DNA of 64,000 nt from contig NC_083374.1 in NCBI RefSeq assembly GCF_029542785.1, forward strand, positions 62,001-126,000, written 5' to 3'. The DNA comes from Malassezia japonica (lineage: Eukaryota; Basidiomycota; Malasseziomycetes; Malasseziales; Malasseziaceae). The position numbers and the translations under genes were made by a program. The notes beneath the pieces are model-generated. The model had not been told where the DNA came from. It made no database searches and was given only the letters and a program-made list of their open reading frames with translations. Positions 8,542 to 18,095 of this stretch are shown in pieces (positions within the stretch are counted from its first letter, which is position 1; each line of letters opens with the position of its first letter).

Positions 8542-11500
8542 CTATTCTACATCGGGGTCCACCATCACGCCAGCGTCCGGCATCGGTGTGACCGGCGCCG
8601 AGTCGACGTATCGCTGCACGGACTCTTCGAGGACGATCGCACGCTCGGTCACCATCTCGCTCGTGTTCATCGTCGCGATCAGCCGCGAAAAGACGTCGGC
8701 CAGCAGCGCCGAGATCGCATGGCGCAGCTCGCTGGGGAGCGAGGCGAGCACCGCGTCGACGCGGTGCGCAAACGCGGGGCTCGCGGCGCGCGGCGTGTCG
8801 CCGCTCGCGAGGAGCATGTGCACCGCGCTGTCAAACGCCGTGCCATACGCCGCGCGCACCGCCTCGAGCGCGCTGGGCGTGCCGGGCTGTGCCGCGGCAA
8901 ACAGCGCGTGGACCGCGCTGAGGGGCAGCGACATGCTGTGCGCCAGCGCGTCCTTCGGGGGAAGCAGCGCGCTGACCAGCGCAAGGCTATACAGACACAC
9001 GGCCAGCTGCTCTTCCGCCGCACGCGCACGCGCAAGCAGCGCCGAGGCGGAGCCGGCGCCTTCGCCGGCGGCCGTCGCGGCCAGCTCCGCGTCGCGCGCC
9101 TGCAGCTGCTCTTGCAGATCCTCGATCTGGTCCTCGAGCTGCGCCATGACATTGCTCCCGAGGCCAGACGTGCCGGCGCTCGCGAGCCCTTCGGCCATGT
9201 CGCTAATGTGCTCTTCCAGCTTCGAGATCAGCTTGTCGAACTCGTCGACGGCCGCCTGCGACCGCTCGACAAGCGCCGCAGGGGGCGCAGGGCGCGTGTA
9301 CGACGACGCCTTGATTTGGCTCAGGAGCTCGTCCATCTCTTCACGCCCATCGTCCTTGCCGAGGACACGCGCACAGAACTTGTCCTGCTGCTCAAGGCGC
9401 TCCGAGAAGCGCTTCCACTCCTCGGCCCACGTACGCGCCACGGCCTGCTGCTGCTCGCCGAGGTCGTGCTCCGCGTCGTACTTGGCCTTGAGCTCTTCGT
9501 AGGCGGCACGCGACTGCTCGGCCGCACGGCGGTGCTTGTCGACCTGCACTTCCAACAGACGCGTACGCGCATCGCGGCCCCGCACCTGCCCGTCGCTGCC
9601 GCGGGGGGACATGCCGGCGGCAAGCAGCGCGGTCTGCGCCTGGCTGTCCCACGAGTCGCGCGAACCGCGCGAGTAGGGCGAGCGCAGATCGTCGCCGGGC
9701 AGCGGCGCGGATCGCAGGGGGTACGATGGCGACGCCATCGACGTGCTCAGCCCGAGACCCCGCGACGCGGGGGAGGACTCGGACGGAGCCGAGGTGGGCG
9801 CCCCGTCGGGGACGCGCCTACGTGTCTGCCACGGCGACGCAAGCTCGGGCGCACTGGCCGCATCCACAGAGGCGCTTGGGTCGGATGCACGCTTCGCGTC
9901 CGAGGACGCGCTGGAAACGAGTGGATTGGATGGGGCCGTAGGTTGCGATGCGTGGGAGGGAATATTAAGGCCGAGGCCGAAGCCGCGCGCGGCGCGCGCC
10001 GTCGGCTCAGGGACCGTGGGGGTGTCGGGGAGGGGAATGTTGGCCGCCAACACAGGCGTGCTGATCGAGCGTTGTGCAGCGGCGGCGTCCTGAGCACTTT
10101 CGGAGTACTGGGCGCTTTCGGCGTACTGAGCGCTTTCGGCGTATTGAGCGCTCTCGGCGTACTGGGCGCTCTCGGCATACTGAGCGCTTTCCGCGTACTG
10201 AGCACTTTCGGCATACTGAGCGCTCTCGGTGCCTTGGCTTGGGAGCTCGGGCGCGGCAACGAGAGGAGCGGAGGCGTCCTGCGCCAGCCCATTAGCGCCG
10301 GGCGCGGCCTCGGTGGCAGGCGCCCGCACGGCAGGCGCCCGCACGGCAGGCGCCCGCACGGCAGACGTTGGCATGGAAGGCGGCACGGCGTCGATGCTGT
10401 GCGGGCCCGAGTCCCGATCCGCACGCTTCGCCTGCTGCTCGAGCGCAGCCTGCGCCTGCTCGAGCGTCGCCGCAACGTGTGCGTGCTGCGCATGCAGCTC
10501 GTCGAGCTGCTTTTGCAGCGCCGCACGCTGCTCGCGTTCCGTTTCAAGCTCGGAATGCAGCTGCAGTGCATCATTCGCGGCCTCGACACCCGACACATCG
10601 GTGGGTTTGGTACGCCGCGGGCGTGACGACGCGGCCGACGTACGGCGGCTCGACGGCGACGTGCTGCCCCACGAGTGTGCGCTTCCCGGCGAAAGGGCGG
10701 CACCCGGTGAGCTGTGCAGCGTGTCGTTCAGGCGGTCGGACAGCGAACGCTTCTCGTCGCCCGGCACCGACAGCGTGGCAGAGCCGGTCGGCACGTCCTG
10801 CACGGCCACGTCTGGCTCACCGACGATGCTCTCGGGCTCGGCCGGTTCGCCGTGCAGCTGGATCTCCAAGAGACGGCTTTCTTCGTGTTCGGCCTGGAGG
10901 CGCGCCTCGTGCGACTCGTTCGTCTCGTCCAGGGTACTAGGCACGCTGCGGCTCTGTGCCATCGAGTGCCCAAACGACTCTTGGAGCTTGGCCTGCACCG
11001 CAGCAAGCTCCTCGGCGTGCTGTTGGGCGGCACGAGCCAGGGCGGCGGCGTGCTCCTTGTTCTGTTCCTTGCTCTGTGCCTCGGCCGCCTCGCGCGCGGT
11101 GCGGTGCGTCTCGGACTCTTGCTGCGCCTCGGCAAGTGCCGCGGCATGCACTCCGCTCTCTACTTCGGCCATTTCGCGAGCAGAGCGGTGGTCGTCGACT
11201 TTTTGCAGCGCCTCGGCCAGGGCAGACGTGTGCTTTTCGCTCTCGGCCTCGGCGGCTTCGCGAGCAGAGCGGTGGCCTTCGGCTGTTTGCAGCGCCTCGG
11301 CCAGGGCAGAAGCGTGCTTTTCGCTCTCGGCCTCGGCGGCTTCGCGTGCGGTGCGGTGGGTGTCCGACTCGCTCTGCGCTTGCGCGAGCGCCGATTCGAG
11401 ACGCAACGTTTCCGCCTGCGCCTTGGCCAGCTCGTCTCTGGCCGCCTCTGCATCCGACGTGGCCTTGGCGAGTGCGACCCGCACATCTTGTGCCTCGTCC

Positions 11501-13086
11501 TGCTCGGCCTCGAGCACTGCACGCGCCTCTTGGACGTCTTCCTGCGCGTCTTGGAGCTGCGTACGGAGTGCTTGCACCTCGCTCTCCAGCGCAAGGTTGG
11601 CCTCGACACGCCCCCCCAGTGCCTTTTCAAATTCGGTGGTGGTCGTGTCCAAATGATCGTTTGCGTCCTGCCACTTTTGCTTCAGCGCATCGTGCGCCGC
11701 CTGCTCGTCCGCCAGGGCCCGGCGAAGCGACTGGTGCTGCGCGCGGAACTGTTCGGCGGCGTGCGCCATGCGGTCTGCGATGGGGTCGGCCTGCGGTGCT
11801 TCGATTACGCGTGGCGTGTCGTCCGGATCCTGCACGAGGCTCGTCGCGGCGTCCTGCAAGACGCTCTCGAGGCTCGCGAGCAGCGTCTTGCGCGATGCCT
11901 GCTCGGCCGCAAGCTCGCGCGTCGTCCTTTCGTGCTTCTCGTCGAGGTGCCGCTTTTGCTTTTGTGATTCGTGCAGTTCGCGCTGGAGCGACGCGTGTGC
12001 GTCGCGCGTCTGCTCGTGCTCTTCCTCGAGCTCTTGCACGCGCCGCTCCTGGTCCGCAGCCGTGTGTGCGGCACGCTGCAGCGCCGTATGGACGCCGCCC
12101 GCGAGCGTATTTTGCTGTTGCGGGTTCTTATATGTGAGGTGGTCGCGCAGTACCGCGATGTGGTGCCCCAGCAGCTGAGTCTCGATGGAGTGCACCTCGT
12201 GGGCAAGCTCCATGTACTCATGCATCGCCGCGTCTGCGCGTTCCATGGCCTGGGCGACATCTGCATTCTCGAGGAACTCGTCGCTGCTCGGCCCGTTCTG
12301 CTGCGAGGCGGCCCAGCGCGAGTTGCGCAGGGCCGTGGTCGCGCTGCGGATGCGCTGCTGCAGCGATACCTTGTACTTGAGGTCCGCGAGGCGCTCTTCG
12401 AGGTGCGCACGCGTCGCCTTGAGCTCCGCAACGTCTTCCAAGGCGAGCGCCGCGTGGGATTGCACTTCGAGCTGCGTATGTGTCACGAGCAAATCATCGA
12501 GCAATGTGCGCGGCGACGGTGGCGCTTGTAACGTCTCGGGCCCGACCGACTGCGAGCGGCGCACCAGGGCCTGTGTCGGATCCCACGACACAGACGAGAT
12601 GGGCGAAAAGGCGCCCATCGACGGCGAAAGCGGCTCGAGGAATCCCGAGGATGGGATGCGACGCATGTGTGTCGGTGTCCCCAGCATCGAAGGCTGAGAC
12701 CACTGCGGCGTGCGGCTCTGTGCAGCGGCGCGCCCACGCGCTGCGGAGGCGTGCAGCAAGAGGTCCGCTGTCGACATGGCATCGATCACTGTCTCATCGA
12801 GCGAAGGCGAGGCATATGTGCGTGGTGACGCAAACACGCCGCTGCCCTTTTGCGGCGTGCGGCTCAAGTGCGGAGAGCCTGTGGTCTTCCACCGCGCGAG
12901 CGGGGGCGGACGCGTCGCGCGTGTCGCGCCCTCTTCCTCCTGCTGCGTGCCACGGTGCGAGAAAAACGGCGAAGTACTCGGTATAGTGCCATTCCGCGGC
13001 GACATCCACGGAGCGTGGCCCGCGTGTTCGCGCGTCGCACCGCCGTACGCGGCGCGGCCGTCGCTCCCTTCGCTGGGCCGTCGCAT
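8542..13086 (-). CDS. Large coiled-coil protein with Uds1 (up-regulated during septation) domain
   Basis: One uninterrupted frame of 1514 codons from ATG 13086; ATG 13005 is an equally credible start. A Ser/Pro-rich N-terminal region is followed at about residues 200-270 by a Uds1-like helical region (VAELKATRAHLEERLADLKY then QQRIRSATTALRN). Very long coiled coil follows, including a 28-residue repeat (HR[ST]AREAAEAES.KH..ALAEAL, four copies, four heptads each). Next come a low-complexity zone with an AVRAP repeat and eight ESAQYA-type hexapeptides, a further coiled coil, and a globular C-terminal ~250 residues. Uds1 proteins are fungal and tied by name to septation; a cortical or septum scaffold is only an inference. 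It ends directly against TBCB. Confidence 0.75.
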   Translation of the reverse strand: MRRPSEGSDGRAAYGGATREHAGHAPWMSPRNGTIPSTSPFFSHRGTQQEEEGATRATRPPPLARWKTTGSPHLSRTPQKGSGVFASPRTYASPSLDETVIDAMSTADLLLHASAARGRAAAQSRTPQWSQPSMLGTPTHMRRIPSSGFLEPLSPSMGAFSPISSVSWDPTQALVRRSQSVGPETLQAPPSPRTLLDDLLVTHTQLEVQSHAALALEDVAELKATRAHLEERLADLKYKVSLQQRIRSATTALRNSRWAASQQNGPSSDEFLENADVAQAMERADAAMHEYMELAHEVHSIETQLLGHHIAVLRDHLTYKNPQQQNTLAGGVHTALQRAAHTAADQERRVQELEEEHEQTRDAHASLQRELHESQKQKRHLDEKHERTTRELAAEQASRKTLLASLESVLQDAATSLVQDPDDTPRVIEAPQADPIADRMAHAAEQFRAQHQSLRRALADEQAAHDALKQKWQDANDHLDTTTTEFEKALGGRVEANLALESEVQALRTQLQDAQEDVQEARAVLEAEQDEAQDVRVALAKATSDAEAARDELAKAQAETLRLESALAQAQSESDTHRTAREAAEAESEKHASALAEALQTAEGHRSAREAAEAESEKHTSALAEALQKVDDHRSAREMAEVESGVHAAALAEAQQESETHRTAREAAEAQSKEQNKEHAAALARAAQQHAEELAAVQAKLQESFGHSMAQSRSVPSTLDETNESHEARLQAEHEESRLLEIQLHGEPAEPESIVGEPDVAVQDVPTGSATLSVPGDEKRSLSDRLNDTLHSSPGAALSPGSAHSWGSTSPSSRRTSAASSRPRRTKPTDVSGVEAANDALQLHSELETEREQRAALQKQLDELHAQHAHVAATLEQAQAALEQQAKRADRDSGPHSIDAVPPSMPTSAVRAPAVRAPAVRAPATEAAPGANGLAQDASAPLVAAPELPSQGTESAQYAESAQYAESAQYAESAQYAESAQYAESAQYAESAQYSESAQDAAAAQRSISTPVLAANIPLPDTPTVPEPTARAARGFGLGLNIPSHASQPTAPSNPLVSSASSDAKRASDPSASVDAASAPELASPWQTRRRVPDGAPTSAPSESSPASRGLGLSTSMASPSYPLRSAPLPGDDLRSPYSRGSRDSWDSQAQTALLAAGMSPRGSDGQVRGRDARTRLLEVQVDKHRRAAEQSRAAYEELKAKYDAEHDLGEQQQAVARTWAEEWKRFSERLEQQDKFCARVLGKDDGREEMDELLSQIKASSYTRPAPPAALVERSQAAVDEFDKLISKLEEHISDMAEGLASAGTSGLGSNVMAQLEDQIEDLQEQLQARDAELAATAAGEGAGSASALLARARAAEEQLAVCLYSLALVSALLPPKDALAHSMSLPLSAVHALFAAAQPGTPSALEAVRAAYGTAFDSAVHMLLASGDTPRAASPAFAHRVDAVLASLPSELRHAISALLADVFSRLIATMNTSEMVTERAIVLEESVQRYVDSAPVTPMPDAGVMVDPDVE
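10084..10227 (-). repeat. In-frame 18-nt minisatellite (8 copies) encoding ESAQYA
   Basis: Eight tandem 18-nt units inside the Uds1 gene encode six ESAQYA, then ESAQYS and ESAQDA. Units differ at third positions (for example ctt/ctc, gcg/gca, tac/tat), so the peptide has been kept while the DNA diverged. Confidence 0.95.
10316..10360 (-). repeat. Three exact 15-nt repeats encoding AVRAP
   Basis: The unit gcaggcgcccgcacg occurs three times head to tail without mismatch, giving consecutive AVRAP pentapeptides in the low-complexity part of the Uds1 protein. Perfect identity suggests a recent expansion. Confidence 0.95.
11060..11372 (-). repeat. 84-nt repeats encoding a 28-residue coiled-coil module
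   Basis: Three to four diverged units of about 84 nt encode HR[ST]ARE[AM]AE.ES..H..ALAEA[LQ]Q. Twenty-eight residues equal four heptads, so duplication keeps the coiled-coil register. The leftmost unit is expanded by four residues. Confidence 0.85.
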
Positions 13087-13139
13087 CGACGTGAAAGTCA
13101 ACACGTGGCACCACGTGCCACACCCGTCCTCTGGCGACG

Positions 13140-14472
13140 ATGGGGCCGAGTAGCTTGCTGGGCCAGCTGCGCGGTCTGGATGCGTTTGGACGTGTAGGTT
13201 GAGAAGCTAATCCAGACCGCAGACGACGCACGAATTCGCACCAATGTCGGCGCATTCATCACGCTTTTGAGCGCGGCGCTGGTTTGCATCCTGACGCTGA
13301 GCGAGTACTGGGAGTACCGCAAGGTAAACGTTGTGCCGCGCCTCGAGGTCGACCTTGCGCGCGATGCAAAGCTCGCGATTCGCTTGAACGTCACATTCCC
13401 GCGCGTTCCGTGCTATCTGCTCTCGCTCGATGTCGTCGATATCGTCGGCGATATGCAGATGGATATTAATCACGACGTCCAGCGTACGCGCCTCGACCGC
13501 GACGGCAAGCCGCTCGGCGTGCGTGGTGACCGCAGCCTGCAGGGTGATGCCGCGCGCTACCTCGCCGAGATCGGCCGCGGCCCCGACTACTGTGGCTCGT
13601 GCTACGGCGCCCAGGCGCCGGAATCGGGCTGCTGCAACTCGTGTGAGGACGTGCGCGATTCGTATGTGCGCTCCTCGTGGTCCTTTTCGAACCCCGACGA
13701 GATCCAGCAGTGCCGCGACGAGCACTGGTCGGAGCGCCTCAAGGAGCAGAACCACGAGGGCTGCAACATTGCCGGCGAAGTGCATGTGAACCGCGTGGTG
13801 GGTAACCTGCACCTGAACCCCGGGCGCGCATTCCAGCGGAATGACGTGCACACGCACGATCTCGTGCCGTATCTCCAGGGAACGGGCGATGAGTACCACC
13901 ACTTTGGCCACGTCATCCACGAGCTGAGCTTTGGCACAATGTACGAGTTTATCGGCCAGCGTGCCGGCCGCCAGGACTCGAGCTCGAGCAAAAAGATGCA
14001 GCTGGGCCTCCGCGACCCGCTCCAAGGCCGCCGTGCGCACACCGAGCAGAGCCAGTTCATGTACCAGTACTTTCTCAAGGTCGTCCCGACCGAGCACAGG
14101 AAACTGAACGGCCGCACGCTCGAGACGTTCCAGTACAGTGCGACCTCGTACGAGCGCGACTTGAAGCCTCATGACCCCAACCTCGGCCACGACGAGCCGA
14201 CCAAGACCGAAGGCACCCTCGTGCGCACCGTCGAGGGTGTTCCGGGCGTCTTTTTCAACTACGAAATCTCCCCTCTGCGCGTCATTCAGACCGAGACCCG
14301 CGCGACGCTGTGGCACTTTTTGTCGAATTTGTGTGCGATCGTCGGTGGTATCCTGACGCTCGCGGGCCTGCTCGACGCCGTCATCTACCGCGGCCGTAGG
14401 CAGCTCGGCAACGCGCCGGCCTACGACGAGCACGACGGGTTCTACAATGGCCTGGACACGAAACTCTTGTAA
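13140..14472 (+). CDS. ERV46: ER-Golgi COPII vesicle cargo receptor ERV46
   Basis: Exon 1 is 13140-13193 (18 codons), intron 13194-13215 (22 nt, GTAGGT...CTAATCCAG), exon 2 13216-14472; 436 residues. Splicing creates LRGLDAFGR-TADDARIRTN, the classic Erv46 cytosolic start, followed by TM1 (AFITLLSAALVCILTLSEYW). The luminal domain has the paired Cys motifs YCGSCYGAQ and CCNSC; TM2 (LCAIVGGILTLAGLLDAVIY) lies near the C-terminus. Erv46 works with Erv41 in COPII/COPI cycling and retrieval. The ~53-bp gap to the divergent Uds1 gene has two CACGTG palindromes (13102-13107, 13112-13117). Confidence 0.93.
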
Positions 14473-14494
14473 ACGTAGTTGCTCCTACATGCAA

Positions 14495-15899
14495 TTACCT
14501 GTCGACCTCACCGAACACCAGGTCCATGGTACCGATGATGGCGACCATGTCGGGCAGGTAGTGGTGGCGCGCCATAAAGTCGGCACCGGCCAGGTGGCGG
14601 AAACCGGGCGCAGAGATGGAGCAGCGGTAGGGGCGGTTGGTACCGTTCGAGACGAGGTACACACCCATCTCACCCTTGGGCGCCTCGATCGCCGAGTAGG
14701 TCTCGCCGGGGGGAACCGCGTAGCCCTCGGAGAAGAGCTTAAAGTGGTGAATCAAACTCTCCATCGAGTCCTTCATCATCGAGCGCGAGGGCGGCGAGAT
14801 CTTGTGGTCGTCGACCTTGATCTGGCCCGCGGGCATCTTGTTCAGGCACTGGTGGATGATGCGCAGCGACTGGCGGAACTCTTCCATACGGCACACGTAG
14901 CGGTCGAAGCAGTCGCCGTTCTTGCCGACCGGGACGTCGAACTCGCACTGGTCGTATGCATCGTACGGCTGCATCTTGCGGACGTCCCAGGGGATACCCG
15001 AGCCACGGAGCATCACGCCACTGAAACCGTAGTCAAGCGCCTCCTGCGCAGTGACACGGCCGATGCCAATCGTACGCTGCTGCCAGATACGGTTGTTGGT
15101 CACCAGCTCCTCAATCTCGTCGATGCGGCCGGAGAACTGCGTGCACCAGTGGTAAATGTCCTCGAGCAAACCCGGGGGGATGTCATACGTCACACCACCG
15201 GGGCGGATGTAGGCGGCGTGCATACGCGCACCCGACACACGCTCGTAGAACTCCATAATCTTTTCACGCTCCTCGAGACCCCAGACGAATGGGGTGAGAC
15301 CACCGACGTCCATAATGTGCGAAAAGACGGCCATACAGTGGTTCGAGACACGCGTAAGCTCACCAAACAGGGTACGGATCCACTTGGCACGCTCGGGGAC
15401 CTCGATGTTCAGCAGCTTCTCGACGGCACGCGAAAAGCACAGCTCGTTGGTCATCATCGAACCGTAGTCGAGACGATCAAAGTACGGCAGCGCCTGCGTG
15501 TACGTCTTGTATTCAATCAGCTTTTCCGTGCCACGGTGGAGCAGGCCGACGTGAGGCTGGGTGAGTGGCTGGGCAACGTACGTCAACACGGAGGATCTCT
15601 TCACCGTTCAGCTCCATAATCAGACGCAGCACACCGTGCGCAGCAGGGTGCTGGGGACCAAAGTTGACGGTAAAGTGACGCAGACTCGCATCCCGAGACG
15701 TACCCTCCTCACGGAGGAGCGTCGAGGCATCGTGGCCCTGGAGGTCTTCGACGGTCGTCGCCGAGTGCGTCGGGTTCTCCATCTTCTCGGTAGCATAGCC
15801 ACGCACGGCCATGCGCGAGAGAGGAACGCTCGCCGACGCATTGCGGCGCGCAATACTAGCACCTGCCGTACGCAGCGCGCGCGGAAGCATCGCAACCAT
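14495..15899 (-). CDS. NUO49: NADH:ubiquinone oxidoreductase 49-kDa subunit (NDUFS2)
   Basis: Exons 15582-15899 and 14495-15556, intron 15557-15581 (25 nt, GTACGT...CTCACCCAG); 459 residues. The N-terminus ([20 protein letters not shown]) is a plausible presequence. [28 protein letters not shown] and LDYGSMM are the quinone-site signatures of this subunit of the complex I peripheral arm. Splicing restores [12 protein letters not shown] exactly. A CCAAT box (GCCAATC on the gene's strand, 16019-16025) lies about 120 bp upstream of the start, consistent with HAP-type regulation of respiratory genes (inference). Confidence 0.96.
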
Positions 15900-15977
15900 A
15901 GCTATCGCCGCAGAGGTTCGCGGAGGAAAACGCGCCGGCGCCGCCTCCCGTTGTCTTTACGCTCGGCCGAAAAAAAC

Positions 15978-16002
15978 ACTACAAATCGCCGGCCGTCGAT
16001 TG
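15978..16002 (+). repeat. Left copy of a ~25-bp direct repeat flanking the broken SDR
   Basis: The block at 15978-16002 matches 16849-16873 at 23 of 25 positions and shares the exact core cggccgtcgattg. Both copies are followed 15-20 bp later by tgattggc. The two copies bracket the degenerate short-chain dehydrogenase. Confidence 0.8.
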
Positions 16003-16018
16003 TTAGACGGCGCTGCGT

Positions 16019-16025
16019 GATTGGC
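16019..16025 (-). promoter_or_regulatory. CCAAT box upstream of NUO49
   Basis: GATTGGC on the plus strand reads GCCAATC towards the complex I gene. CCAAT/HAP complexes commonly activate respiratory genes in fungi; the role here is inferred from position. Confidence 0.35.
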
Positions 16026-16143
16026 AGCGGGAAGGCGATCGGGCAGGGGCAGCAGTGCTCGCACTTCATTCGTTTCAGGGAAAGCTTAAACGAGCGGAGC
16101 GCCTCGCCTGCCTACTCTGCGGGCATGCACCAAAACGCAGCCA

Positions 16144-16772
16144 ATGTTGGACATCGCACACGCCAACGTCCTCATTACGGGCGGCGCTAGCGGCATCGGC
16201 AGGGGGCTCGCCGAGCGCCTGCTCCGCGCGGGTGCCAAGGTCCTGGTGACCGGGCGCGATCAGGAGAAGCTCGCGGCGTTGGCCAGGGCCAGAAGGAAAT
16301 CGATATCCTGCTGGCCGGGCCGGTGCACCTGAACTCGATGCTGTTGCCGACGATGCTCGAGGGCCAGCACGCTGGCTTGATCGTGAACGTCACGTCGGGC
16401 GGAGCGTACATTCCGCAGCCGTTCGCGCCGCTGTATGCGGCCTGCAAGGCGGCGCTACACAGTTATACGGTCACGCTGCGCCATGCGCTGCGCGATGCTC
16501 CGATCCGGGTCGTGGAGCTGATTCCGCCGGCTGTCGCGACCGGAATGGCGGGGCCGGGGAACAATCATGGCGCGCCTGTGGATGAATTTTGCGATACCGT
16601 CTTTGCGCGTATCGTGCAGGGCGACGCGGACGAAGTGGGGTACGGCGCAACAGATTCGGAGCAGTTCAAGGCGGCGCAGCAAACTTATAAAGATATGTTT
16701 ACGACCTTTGCCCCGCGCTTTTCGACTGCGACCTATGCGTCCCAGGGGAAGGAGACGCCTCATGTTTTGTAA
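16144..16772 (+). pseudogene. Internally deleted, frameshifted short-chain dehydrogenase (DltE-like)
   Basis: From ATG 16144 the first frame carries an intact Rossmann start (VLITGGASGIGRGLAERLL, then LVTGRDQEKLAALA) but runs to a stop at 16332. A second frame, readable from about 16287, gives EIDILLAGPVHLNSMLLP and continues with INVTSGG-like VNVTSGG, the active-site YAACK and a C-terminal SDR region to 16772. Roughly 60 residues that should hold the central strands and NNAG motif are missing, and the two halves are in different frames. No GT-AG pair rejoins them. The pieces look most like the DltE/YdfG-like SDR group. The intact coding quality on both sides suggests a fairly recent loss; a sequencing or assembly deletion cannot be excluded. 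Direct repeats flank it at 15978 and 16849. Confidence 0.75.
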
Positions 16773-16848
16773 ATACGTTTAGCGCATCAATAGACAAGAC
16801 TCTTGCACCGACGCTCCAGTCCGATCATCGACACGCGGGCCACCTACT

Positions 16849-16873
16849 ACTACAGATCGGCGGCCGTCGATTG
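16849..16873 (+). repeat. Right copy of the ~25-bp direct repeat flanking the broken SDR
   Basis: Matches 15978-16002 with two differences. It lies between the end of the SDR remnant and the 3' end of the bromodomain gene. Confidence 0.8.
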
Positions 16874-16894
16874 CGTGTGGCCGTGCATGATTGG

Positions 16895-18040
16895 CTACGG
16901 TGTCTGCTCGAATTGGTCGAGCATCTGGGTAAGCTGCGTGCACGTACCTCGTCCGTGGCCAGTCGCATCTCGTTCGCCATGCGGTGCACCTCGGTGTCGG
17001 GGCGGTTGTACATGAGCGCATTCGCAAACATGAGGCTCAGTGCGCGGCGCAGATCAAGCGCCGACGCGATCGTGCCCTCCTTAATGCGCTGCTTGATGAG
17101 TTTGAGGTCCATAGGCTGCTTGATGAGCGAATAATAGTCCGGGGCATCCGCTTCTTTGATTGCCTGGTGAAAGAGGTTGCCGTGCGTGTGATTCGACACC
17201 TCGTTGTGCAGCATAAGCAAGACCTGCGTCGTGCGCCGCCGGCTCTTGTCGCGCTCGGCGTCCGACACGCCGTCGGTCCCGTGGCCGTCCTCGCTGGCAG
17301 AGTGCTCGTCGGCCTCGGGCGTCGCTCGCCGCGAGCGCCGCGTGGTGCGCCCCGGCGACGGCGTGCGCGAGAGCGACTCGTCGGCCGTCAGGCTGCGGCC
17401 GCGGCTCTCGGTTCGCCGCCGTGCACGCGACTTGTATGTCGTCGCAGGCTGCGGCGTCCGTTCTTCCCGCTCGGGCGTCTCAGGGACATGTGCCTCGGCC
17501 GGCCCATCGTCGCCAAGCAGGTCCTGCTCGACTTGCAGGTGCTCGTCGGCCTCGTCGTCGTCGTCAGCCGACGCTTCTGCGGCCTCGGCACGCCGCTTGC
17601 GCCGCGGCGTCTCGTCTGGAATGCCGGCCTCTTCGCGCAGGCGCTCGTCCAGCTTGCCGCTCTCGAGGTCCTGCAGGCGCTGGTGGAGATCGCTGGGTGA
17701 GGGAAGGCACGTACCGGAACTTGGTCTCCTTTTCCTTGATCTGCTCGTGGATTTCGCCAAGGCGCGCTGCGTACAGCTTTTGTGCAAGCGCAAGCTGCGC
17801 ATTCCTCCCCGACTTGGGCGCCTGGGCATCGCCTTCTTCGGTGATCGCGTGGCCGAGCATGAGCGACTTCCACGCCTGCTCACACTGCCCCGCGTTCCAC
17901 TGTGTCCTCTTCTCCAGCACCAGAGGGTGCGTAGACAAAAGCGACGCTACCTTTTCCCATTCCGGCGGACTCGCCGCAACTTGGTACACGGCCTGAGCGA
18001 GGAGCAGCTGCTCCCACAGCACGCTCGGCCCTGCGTCCAT
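16895..18040 (-). CDS. Bromodomain protein (Brd8/Bdc1-like)
   Basis: Exons 17715-18040, 16948-17692 and a 30-nt last exon 16895-16924; introns 17693-17714 (22 nt) and 16925-16947 (23 nt). The product has 366 residues. The N-terminus (SVLWEQLLLAQAVYQV...EWEKVASLL) resembles the SANT-like start of Brd8-type proteins; the middle is acidic and Arg/Ser-rich. The C-terminal bromodomain (about 245-355) has DYYSLIKQPMDLKLIKQRI and the acetyl-lysine Asn in FANALMYNRP. Brd8/Bdc1 subunits belong to NuA4/SWR1-type chromatin complexes; that assignment is inferred from domain order. The start could also be ATG 18097, which overlaps the start codon of the divergent methyltransferase in one CATG. Confidence 0.78.
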
Positions 18041-18095
18041 CGCGTCGCGCTCCAAGGGCGGAAAGCCACGTGGAAGTGGAGGGTGTCTTCCCAGC

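Noticed and set aside
10084..10227. Regular short repeats resembling a CRISPR array
   Set aside because: Units are contiguous with no spacers, stay in frame and encode a hexapeptide inside a eukaryotic gene.
15900..16143. Possible small gene or tRNA between NUO49 and the SDR remnant
   Set aside because: No cloverleaf or A/B box could be seen, and the frames present are Arg-rich shadows; the region fits a promoter with a CCAAT box.
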